Part shown: in pieces, positions 1 through 5,050 of the stretch
Layout: the number at the start of each line of letters is the position of its first letter
How positions within the stretch are numbered: the stretch's first letter is position 1
Notes under the pieces: generated by a model
What the model was told of the DNA's origin: nothing
The model's database searches: none
The model's input: only the letters and a program-made list of their open reading frames with translations
Position numbers and translations under genes: made by a program
Assembly: GCA_003567055.1 (NCBI GenBank)
Contig: PXAW01000478.1
Coordinates: 1-7,192 of the forward strand
Direction of reading: 5' to 3'
Length of the DNA stretch: 7,192 bases
From: Hyphomicrobiales bacterium
GTDB taxonomy: Bacteria; Pseudomonadota; Alphaproteobacteria; Rhizobiales; Beijerinckiaceae

Positions 1-703
1 CGCGGCGGTGATCGCGGGCGCAGCGCGAGCCGGCTACCGGATCTGCTTCAGCTATGGCGCCGATGTGGCGGGCGCCGAACGCGTCGTTGCGGATGCCGAG
101 GGGGCCGGGGCCGAGATCACGGCCGTCAAGGCCGATATGGGCAGCGAGGAAGGGGTGATGGCCCTGTTTGCCGCCTGTGATGCGGCATACGGCGCGCCGG
201 ATGTTCTGATCAACAATGCCGGCATCACCGGCAAGCTGACCCGCGTGGCCGATATGGAGGCTGCCGAGATCACCCGGGTGATGAATATCAACGTGCTCGG
301 CTATTTTCTGGCCGCACGCGAGGCGATCCGCCGGATGTCGACGCAGCGCGGCGGGCGCGGTGGCAGCATCGTCAATGTCTCCTCGCGCGCCGCCGTTCTC
401 GGCGGTCCCGGCGAGTTCGTGCATTACGGTGCGAGCAAGGGGGCGACGGATACGATGACGCTCGGCATGTCGAAGGAAGTCGGCGCCGAGGGTATCCGCG
501 TCAATGCGGTGCGCCCCGGTCTGATCGAGACGGATATCCATGCGCTGGCGGGCGCGCCGGACCGGGTCGATCGCCTGATGAGCGGCGTGCCGATGGGACG
601 CGCCGGCAGTGCTGAGGAGGTGGCGCGCACCATCCTGTGGCTGGCCGGGCCGGATTCCTCCTATGTCAGCGGCGCCCTGCTCGACGTGTCGGGCGGGCGC
701 TGA
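1..703 (+). CDS. Short-chain dehydrogenase/reductase (SDR), 5' end cut by window
   Basis: This is a classical SDR, an NAD(P)-dependent oxidoreductase with a Rossmann fold. The reading frame is open to the left edge, so the start and the N-terminal TGxxxGIG cofactor loop lie outside the window. The GTG at position 8 sits inside the fold and is not a credible start. Numbering from that GTG codon, the sequence shows NNAG at residues 69-72, NVSS at 123-126 (catalytic Ser), and YGASK with catalytic Tyr140 (425-427) and Lys144 (437-439). It also shows VRPGLIETDIH after the active site and a C-terminal YVSGALLDVSGG, typical of FabG- and glucose-1-dehydrogenase-like enzymes. The visible part is about 233 residues against a usual ~245-255, so only about 10-20 residues are missing. 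The substrate cannot be read from sequence. The gene converges on flgH and shows no functional link to the flagellar genes. Confidence 0.93.
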   Translation, partial: AAVIAGAARAGYRICFSYGADVAGAERVVADAEGAGAEITAVKADMGSEEGVMALFAACDAAYGAPDVLINNAGITGKLTRVADMEAAEITRVMNINVLGYFLAAREAIRRMSTQRGGRGGSIVNVSSRAAVLGGPGEFVHYGASKGATDTMTLGMSKEVGAEGIRVNAVRPGLIETDIHALAGAPDRVDRLMSGVPMGRAGSAEEVARTILWLAGPDSSYVSGALLDVSGGR

Positions 704-744
704 CGCATCGTCGTAACGGGTTGCACGGCACTCGGGAGCGGGGA

Positions 745-770
745 GGCGGCCCCGGAAAACCGGGGCCGCC
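745..770. terminator. Perfect GC-rich hairpin between convergent genes
   Basis: Positions 745-755 (GGCGGCCCCGG) and 760-770 form an 11-bp perfect stem around an AAAA loop (756-759). It lies 42 nt after the SDR stop and 72 nt beyond the flgH stop, in the convergent gap. There is no T-tract on either strand, so it is not a textbook intrinsic terminator. Stem strength and position suggest it ends or protects both transcripts. A weaker 5-bp stem (797-801 with 810-814) lies between it and flgH. Confidence 0.65.
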
Positions 771-841
771 AGGGATGCGAGACGGCGGGCAGGTGGGGAG
801 CGCGCCCGGGCTCCGCCTCGCGGGACCGTGAAATCCGTGCT

Positions 842-1615
842 TCAGAAGGGCAGCAGGATGTCCATCACCTGCTGGCCGTAGCGCGGCTGCTGCACGTCGG
901 TGAGGTGGCCGCGTCCGCCATAGGCGATGCGCGCCTGCGCGATCTTGGTGGAATCGATGGTGTTGTCGGCCTCGATGTCCTCGGGCCGTATCACCCCGGC
1001 GACGATGAGCTCGCGCACCTCGAAATTCACCCGGATCTCCTGCTTGCCCTCGATCACGAGATTGCCGTTGGGCAGAAGCTGCGTGACCACGGCGGCGACA
1101 TTGGTGGTGAGCTGCTCCGAACGCCGGGTCGACCCCTCGCCGCGGCTGCTCGAATTGGAATCGACGCCGACCAGGGCATCGGCGCGCACCTCGTCGGGAA
1201 GGATGCGATCGAGCCGGGTCTCGAACCCCATCAGGCTTTCGGCACCCAGATTCTCGCCGTTCTGGCGCGAGCGGCGGGTCTGGTTGTTGAACTGGGCCTG
1301 ATCGGTGACCCGCACACGCACCGTGACGAGATCGCCGACCCGGGCGGCACGCTGATCCTTGAAGAAGGCGCGCGAGCCCTGACGCCAGAGCGAGTTGGAG
1401 GCGAAGGCCGCCGGCTCGGCATCCGGCATGGGCATGCGCACCGGCTTGTAGCCGGCCATGCTCGTGGGATCCTCGATCGGCGAGAGTGCAGGTGCGCGCC
1501 CGACATTGGCGAGGCGATCGGCAGCACCGCAGGCGGCAAGGCCCAGCGCCAGGGTGAGAACGCCGATACGGCGCAGGAAGCGGGGCGTGAACATGGCTGA
1601 AATCCCGGCTCGCAT
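842..1615 (-). CDS. flgH: Flagellar L-ring protein FlgH (lipoprotein)
   Basis: FlgH forms the L-ring, the outer-membrane bushing around the flagellar rod. The 257-residue frame has a lipoprotein signal peptide: basic n-region FTPRFLRR (9-16), hydrophobic core, and lipobox LAAC with Cys29 as the predicted lipidated residue. Family hallmarks follow: SLWRQGSRAFFKDQRA (75-90) running into VGDLVTVRVRV, GNLVIEGKQEIRVN (184-197), and C-terminal AYGGRG (231-236), QPRYG and terminal PF. Length is normal for the family. The start is ambiguous. The ATG at 1615 overlaps the flgA stop by one base (TAATG), which suits translational coupling but has no clear Shine-Dalgarno. A second ATG at 1594 (Met8) would give a more standard 22-residue lipoprotein signal. 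It is the last gene of the flgF-G-A-H run and is followed by the convergent hairpin. Confidence 0.97.
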   Translation of the reverse strand: MRAGISAMFTPRFLRRIGVLTLALGLAACGAADRLANVGRAPALSPIEDPTSMAGYKPVRMPMPDAEPAAFASNSLWRQGSRAFFKDQRAARVGDLVTVRVRVTDQAQFNNQTRRSRQNGENLGAESLMGFETRLDRILPDEVRADALVGVDSNSSSRGEGSTRRSEQLTTNVAAVVTQLLPNGNLVIEGKQEIRVNFEVRELIVAGVIRPEDIEADNTIDSTKIAQARIAYGGRGHLTDVQQPRYGQQVMDILLPF

Positions 1616-2685
1616 TACTGGATGATGCGCTGTGTCGCGGCGACGGGGCCGAGCGAGGGCGCATCCACGGTGACCTGACCCTGACCGCTGACGGTGGCCT
1701 GCAGGACACGTTTCGACTGCGGATTGGTCACCGCGATCACCTGGCCGCGCACGCCGGCTTCGTTGGCCGTGCCGCGCATGGTCAGGGTGAGATTGCGGCT
1801 GCGATAGACGATCATCACGTTCTGGCCCCGCTCGACCAGATTCTCACGCACGAGATCACCGCTGCGCAGGGCATGCCCCGCAGCGAGGTTGCGCCGCGCC
1901 ACGCGCTCTTCCAGATCGAGACCGGAATACCAGGCATCCTGCGGGATGTTGGCGGCGGGGCGGCGCTCGACGCGCAGGTCGCGCGGGTCGATCCGCTCGC
2001 CGCGCGAGAGCGGGCGTTCGAGCACGGCGATCTCGACGGTGGTGACGGCGCGGCCTGCAACCATGGCCTGGCCGAGCCGCCGCGAGGCGCTTTCGCCCAC
2101 ATAGACCAGCGCGGCGAGGCGCCCGCTATTCGGATCGTAGCGCAGATCGGTCACGGTGACCGGGCCGGCGGCATGCGGCGGAACGCGCATATGCGGCGCG
2201 CTGCCCTCGAAGCGGATCTCGAGCGCCTCTGCGGGCTCACCCCGCTGTGCGGCGATGGCCTCGGCCAGAGCAGCCGCGATTTCGGTCTCGTCGATCTCAC
2301 GGGCGGCGCGGCTGACATGGACTTCCTCGCGGCCGAAAGTCTGCGGCGGCTGAAGGCCGAGCTGCTCGGCGGCGGCGAGGATGCGCGACGTGGCGATGGT
2401 GCCGTTCTCGCCCAGACCCGGCGCGCGGAAGGCAGCGATGGCGGCGACGTCCTCGGGAATTCCGGCGAGGAGATCGCCGATGGTGACGACATCGGCATCC
2501 ACCGTGACGTCCCCGCGCAGACGCGGCGCGTCCTCGGCATCAGCGCCGAGCGCGAGGGCGGGAGCCGTCAGGGCGACGACGAGGGTGATCGCGAGAATGA
2601 AGCCGGCGACACGGGCGATCAGCCCGAGACCGAGACGGGCGCAGCGCTGTGCGCCGAGGGGATGGATACGACGATCGAGGCTCAT
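1615..2685 (-). CDS. flgA: Flagellar P-ring assembly chaperone FlgA
   Basis: FlgA is the periplasmic chaperone that helps FlgI polymerise into the P-ring. The 356-residue protein has a long basic N-terminus, a hydrophobic segment (about 20-41) and a probable signal peptidase site after Ala-Leu-Ala (43-45). An alphaproteobacterial N-terminal region follows (about 50-210). Next is an SAF-like domain (about 217-285, including LERPLSRGERIDPRDLRVERR... and LAAGHALRSGDLV). The C-terminal FlgA core has GQNVMIVYRSRNLTLTMRG (288-306) and GQVIAVTNPQSKRVLQATVSG (314-334). It is longer than the ~220-residue enterobacterial FlgA, mainly in the N-terminal part. The start at 2685 is preceded by AGGGGG nine bases upstream, within the end of flgG. 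The gap to flgG is 6 nt, and flgH follows with a 1-nt overlap. flgI, the partner gene, is not in this window. Confidence 0.95.
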   Translation of the reverse strand: MSLDRRIHPLGAQRCARLGLGLIARVAGFILAITLVVALTAPALALGADAEDAPRLRGDVTVDADVVTIGDLLAGIPEDVAAIAAFRAPGLGENGTIATSRILAAAEQLGLQPPQTFGREEVHVSRAAREIDETEIAAALAEAIAAQRGEPAEALEIRFEGSAPHMRVPPHAAGPVTVTDLRYDPNSGRLAALVYVGESASRRLGQAMVAGRAVTTVEIAVLERPLSRGERIDPRDLRVERRPAANIPQDAWYSGLDLEERVARRNLAAGHALRSGDLVRENLVERGQNVMIVYRSRNLTLTMRGTANEAGVRGQVIAVTNPQSKRVLQATVSGQGQVTVDAPSLGPVAATQRIIQ

Positions 2686-2691
2686 GACCCG

Positions 2692-3483
2692 TTACCCCCT
2701 GAACATCTGGTTGGCGGCGGTCAGCATCTGATCGGCGGCGCTGATCACCTTGGAATTCATCTCGTAGGCGCGCTGCGCCGCGATCAGCGCGGAGATCTCG
2801 GTCACCGCATTGACATTGGCTTCTTCGAGGAAGCCCTGCTGGAGATTGCCGAAACCGGCTTCCCCGGGCTGGCCTTCGATGGCCGGGCCGGATGCGGCGG
2901 TCTCGAGGAAGAGGTTGTCACCGATCGCCTGGAGCCCCGCCTTGTTGACGAAACGCGACATGGCGATCTGGCCGACATCCTGCGGCTCGTTGGCGCCCCC
3001 GACCAGAACCTGGACCTGGCCCTGCGCGGAGATCGAGACGCTGCGCGCATCCTGCGGCACCTGGATGCCCGGGGCGACGCGATAGCCGTCCTTGGTGACG
3101 AGCTCGCCTTCCGCGTTCAGTTCGAACCCGCCGTCACGGGTATAGGCGGTGCGGCCGTCGGGCATCTCGATCTGGAAGAAGCCCTCGCCACGGATGGCGA
3201 TGTCGTAATCCTTCTCCGTGGGCGAGATATTGCCCTGGGACATGGCGCGGGCGGTAGAGACCGCCTTCACGCCGGTGCCGATCTCGATCCCCGCCGGCAC
3301 GCGGGTATCCTGCTCGGAGGTGACGGCGCCGGAACGGCGCAGATCCTGATAGAGCAGATCCTGGAAATGCGCCTGCTGGCGTTTGTAGCCGGTCGTGCGC
3401 ATGTTGGCGATGTTGTTGGAAATGACCTGGACGTTGAGTTCCTGGGCGGTCATCCCGGTGGCGGCTGTGTGCAGGGCACGCAT
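2692..3483 (-). CDS. flgG: Flagellar distal rod protein FlgG
   Basis: FlgG builds the distal rod, the straight drive shaft that passes through the P- and L-rings. The 263-residue length matches the family (about 260). The N-terminal D0 helix reads MRALHTAATGMTAQELNVQ with the rod/hook signature SNNIANMRTTGYKR (22-35). The segment YQDLRRSGAVTSEQDTRVPA (45-64) corresponds to the FlgG-specific insertion known to distinguish the stiff rod from the flexible hook. Further landmarks are DYDIAIRGEGFF (92-103), TRDGGFELNAEG, and a C-terminal helix starting GFLEEANVNAVTEIS (217-231) and containing AAQRAYEMNSKVI. The start has GAGGAG nine bases upstream. It lies 17 nt after flgF and 6 nt before flgA in one transcription unit. 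No defects are seen. Confidence 0.98.
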   Translation of the reverse strand: MRALHTAATGMTAQELNVQVISNNIANMRTTGYKRQQAHFQDLLYQDLRRSGAVTSEQDTRVPAGIEIGTGVKAVSTARAMSQGNISPTEKDYDIAIRGEGFFQIEMPDGRTAYTRDGGFELNAEGELVTKDGYRVAPGIQVPQDARSVSISAQGQVQVLVGGANEPQDVGQIAMSRFVNKAGLQAIGDNLFLETAASGPAIEGQPGEAGFGNLQQGFLEEANVNAVTEISALIAAQRAYEMNSKVISAADQMLTAANQMFRG

Positions 3484-3500
3484 GATGACTTACTCCTCGT

Positions 3501-4241
3501 TCAGGCGACTTCGCCGAGGCGCTGCACCGCAGTGCGCTGCGTCTCGGCCATGCGCTGGATCATGCCGGCAATGCTGGTATAGGCGCGGCTGACATCCATC
3601 ATCCGCGTCATTTCCAGCACTGCATTGACGTTGGAGCGCTCGATCATGCCGCCGCGCAGGGCGGCGGTCTCCATCGCCGGCTGCGGTTCTTCCTCGGTCA
3701 TGAAGAGATTCGCGCCCACATTGCGCAGGCCCTGCGGATTGTCGAACCGCACCAGCCGCAGCTGACCGAATTCGCCCGCTCTCGAAGAGACCACGCCGTC
3801 GGGCGAGATCGCCAGATCGGTGGCCTCCGGATCGACCGCGATCGGCCCGCCATCGCCCAGAACCAGGAACCCGTCGCTGTTGACCAGCCGGCCCTGCGCG
3901 TCGAGCTGCATGGCGCCGTTGCGCGTGAAGCGCTCGCCCTGCGGTGTGTCGACGACGAGGAAGCCGTCGCCCTGGATGGCGACGTCGAGCGGATTCCCCG
4001 TCTGCTCCGTCGCGCCCTGGCTGAGATCGAGCGGCGTATCCGCGTCAATCACGTAGCGGAACATGCGGTCGGCGCGCGGAAAGTCCTCCGCGCGGGCGGT
4101 CGGCATCATGTATTCTTCGAAGACCGACGAACGCGCCTTGAAGCCGTTCGTCGAGACATTGGCCACGTTGTTGGCGATGACGTTGATCTCACGCGCCAGC
4201 GCCACCTGCCGTGACAGGCCGATGAGAAGCGAATTCTCCAT
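3501..4241 (-). CDS. flgF: Flagellar proximal rod protein FlgF
   Basis: FlgF is a proximal rod protein of the basal body, exported through the flagellar type III apparatus. The 246-residue length is normal. It has the rod-family N-terminal helix with EINVIANNVANVSTNGFKA (18-36), the mid-region NPLDVAIQGDGFLVVDTPQG (83-102), FTRNGAMQLDAQGRLV (105-120), and a C-terminal helix beginning ERSNVNAVLEMTRMMDVSRAY (201-221). FlgG is the only serious alternative. FlgF is favoured because the FlgG-type YQ-R-G-SEQ-T-P insertion is absent and because a canonical FlgG lies directly downstream. The start at 4241 has GGGAG eight bases upstream. It is the first gene of the leftward operon, and its presumed sigma-54 promoter lies 77-91 bases upstream of the start codon. 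Confidence 0.95.
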   Translation of the reverse strand: MENSLLIGLSRQVALAREINVIANNVANVSTNGFKARSSVFEEYMMPTARAEDFPRADRMFRYVIDADTPLDLSQGATEQTGNPLDVAIQGDGFLVVDTPQGERFTRNGAMQLDAQGRLVNSDGFLVLGDGGPIAVDPEATDLAISPDGVVSSRAGEFGQLRLVRFDNPQGLRNVGANLFMTEEEPQPAMETAALRGGMIERSNVNAVLEMTRMMDVSRAYTSIAGMIQRMAETQRTAVQRLGEVA

Positions 4242-4270
4242 GTGAGCCGCTCCCTTTCCCGTTTTTCCCC

Positions 4271-4305
4271 GCCGAATCCCCGGCGCTCCCCAGCGCGGTT
4301 TCGGC
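4271..4305 (-). other. Stem-loop in the predicted flgF 5' leader
   Basis: On the minus strand GCCGAA (4305-4300) pairs with TTCGGC (4276-4271). Inside it GCGCT (4296-4292) pairs with AGCGC (4287-4283) around a GGGG loop. This gives a 6-bp plus 5-bp stem with an internal loop. It would begin at the very 5' end of a transcript starting near 4306. It could stabilise the mRNA or be incidental in GC-rich DNA. Confidence 0.35.
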
Positions 4306-4317
4306 TCGCTTTCCGTC

Positions 4318-4332
4318 GCAGGGGGCGTGCCA
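4318..4332 (-). promoter_or_regulatory. Sigma-54 (-24/-12) promoter for flgF-flgG-flgA-flgH
   Basis: The minus strand reads TGGCAC-GCCCC-CTGC. The -24 element is perfect, the GG-N10-GC spacing is exact, and the -12 element differs from TTGC at one base. Counting 12 bases on from the -12 C (4318) puts the start site near 4306, giving a leader of about 65 nt to the flgF ATG. Sigma-54 control of rod/ring operons is established for Caulobacter class III flagellar genes, so the location supports function. Confidence 0.72.
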
Positions 4333-4374
4333 GTTTCCGATTTTCTGAAAAAGCCTGAAATCTGAATGGTTTGG

Positions 4375-4389
4375 TTAATCCGCGATTCA
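4375..4389. promoter_or_regulatory. Near-consensus CtrA-like box (TTAA-N7-TTCA)
   Basis: Plus strand TTAA (4375-4378), 7 bases, TTCA (4386-4389): seven of eight core bases match the CtrA box TTAA-N7-TTAA. Read on the minus strand it ends in TTAACC, the stronger half-site form. It is 134 bp from the flgF ATG and 74 bp from the perfect box nearer fliL. One mismatch in a short motif leaves real doubt. Confidence 0.4.
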
Positions 4390-4415
4390 CCATCCGACCC
4401 GGACGGTATCGCCCC

Positions 4416-4448
4416 GGCGGCAAATTCAGCCCGGCAGTATTTGCCGCC
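4416..4448. repeat. Nested CGGCA/TGCCG inverted repeats (possible FlbD-type enhancer)
   Basis: GGCGGCAAAT (4416-4425) and its exact complement ATTTGCCGCC (4439-4448) form a 10-bp inverted repeat with a 13-base spacer. A third half-site, CGGCA at 4432-4436, forms a tighter dyad CGGCA-N5-TGCCG with 4442-4446. Three similar half-sites in 33 bp suggest cooperative binding by a dimeric regulator. The dyad resembles, from memory, the ftr elements bound by the NtrC-type activator FlbD in Caulobacter. Its centre is about 133 bp upstream of the predicted sigma-54 start of flgF, a normal enhancer distance. It also abuts the CtrA box next to fliL. Confidence 0.55.
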
Positions 4449-4464
4449 TTAACGACGCGTTAAC
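4449..4464 (+). promoter_or_regulatory. Perfect CtrA-type box upstream of fliL
   Basis: TTAA (4449-4452), CGACGCG, TTAA (4460-4463) followed by C: an exact match to the CtrA consensus TTAA-N7-TTAAC. It lies 83 bp upstream of the fliL ATG. CtrA directly controls the class II fliLM operon in Caulobacter, so the site is in the expected place. The box is itself a dyad (TTAACG-N3-CGTTAA). No convincing -10 element could be placed downstream. Confidence 0.7.
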
Positions 4465-4546
4465 CGTATCCGGCGATTGTCGGGGTGCAGGTTTGCCTGC
4501 GCGGGGCCCCGGTGCGCCGTGCAGCAGGAGAGCGTCGGGGATCGCG

Positions 4547-5038
4547 ATGGCCGAGGACACGGAAAAAGAGGACGGCGCGGAAGGCGAAGGCGTCGAAAAG
4601 CCTTCCAACCGCAAGCGTCTGATCATCTTTGCCGCAGCCGGTCTCATCGCCGTGGCGCTGGCGGGCGGCGGTGCCTTCTTCTTCCTGGGCGGGGGCGATT
4701 CCGCAGAGCAGGCGGAAATCGAACGACCGGCCATCTTCGTCGATGTGCGCGAGATGACGGTCAACCTCGCCTCCGAACCGAATCAGGATCGCCCCCGCTT
4801 CCTGCGCTTCTCCGTGGCGCTGGAAGTGGATGATCCGGATCTGGCGAGTGCGCTGGAGCCCCTGATGCCGCGCATCGAGGACACGTTTCAGGTGTTCGTC
4901 CGGGAATTGCGCCCCAGCGAAATCGAAGGCTCGGCGGGTATCTACCGCCTGCGCGAGGAATTGCTGCGGCGCGTGAACATCGCCGTGCATCCCGCAAAGG
5001 TGGACGGGATCCTGTTCAAGGAAGTCGTCGTGCAATGA
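4547..5038 (+). CDS. fliL: Flagellar basal body-associated protein FliL
   Basis: FliL is a single-pass inner-membrane protein that surrounds the stator in the flagellar motor and supports torque or stator stability. The 163-residue protein has a charged cytoplasmic N-terminus (1-24, ending NRKR), a transmembrane helix (about 25-47) and a periplasmic FliL domain. Typical segments are IFVDVREMTVNLAS, FLRFSVALEVDD, and LRPSEIEGSAGIYRLREELLRRVN near the C-terminus, ending VDGILFKEVVVQ. The frame stays open upstream to a TTG at 4493, but the ATG at 4547 is preferred because the extra 18 residues are Pro/Arg/Gly-rich and unlike the family. A GGGG sits six bases upstream; a better AGGAG (4526-4530) is 16 bases away, which is long. 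It is the first gene of the rightward operon, 12 nt before fliM. Confidence 0.95.
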   Translation: MAEDTEKEDGAEGEGVEKPSNRKRLIIFAAAGLIAVALAGGGAFFFLGGGDSAEQAEIERPAIFVDVREMTVNLASEPNQDRPRFLRFSVALEVDDPDLASALEPLMPRIEDTFQVFVRELRPSEIEGSAGIYRLREELLRRVNIAVHPAKVDGILFKEVVVQ

Positions 5039-5050
5039 GGAGCGAGCAGC

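Larger units (their letters stand above)
4242..4546. promoter_or_regulatory. Divergent flgF/fliL control region (305 bp)
   Basis: This gene-free stretch separates the leftward flgF operon from the rightward fliL operon. From flgF towards fliL it holds: a hairpin-capable flgF leader; a sigma-54-type promoter on the minus strand; an AT-rich segment (4331-4380, 18 G+C of 50 in a ~65 % GC neighbourhood); a near-match CtrA box; overlapping CGGCA/TGCCG inverted repeats; a perfect CtrA-type box; and a short hairpin in the presumed fliL leader (4487-4491 with 4496-4500). The segments are listed separately. No coding signal is convincing here. Confidence 0.8.

Noticed and set aside
1..703. The SDR as part of the flagellar cluster (for example flagellin glycosylation)
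   Set aside because: It is on the opposite strand, separated by a terminator-like hairpin, and nothing in its motifs points to a nucleotide-sugar substrate.
666..1709. A 347-codon open frame on the minus strand overlapping flgH in another frame
   Set aside because: The translation is Arg/Pro/His-rich low-complexity sequence, while the overlapping FlgH frame has full family motifs. It also crosses the hairpin and the SDR end.
1873..3582. A 569-codon open frame on the plus strand, antisense to flgA and flgG and reaching into flgF
   Set aside because: It runs across two clear flagellar genes and their junction, its composition is Asp/Gly/Ala/Arg-rich with no recognisable domain, and long antisense frames are expected in high-GC DNA. 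It is a codon-bias shadow.
4482..4496. Possible second sigma-54 promoter facing fliL (GG-N10-GC with TTGC)
   Set aside because: The -12 part matches but the -24 element lacks T before GG and CAC after it. With a perfect CtrA box just upstream, a sigma-54 promoter for fliL is not needed to explain the region.
4493..4546. N-terminal extension of FliL from the upstream TTG
   Set aside because: The extra 18 residues are Pro/Arg/Gly-rich and unlike FliL N-termini; the ATG at 4547 gives a normal charged N-terminus before the membrane helix.
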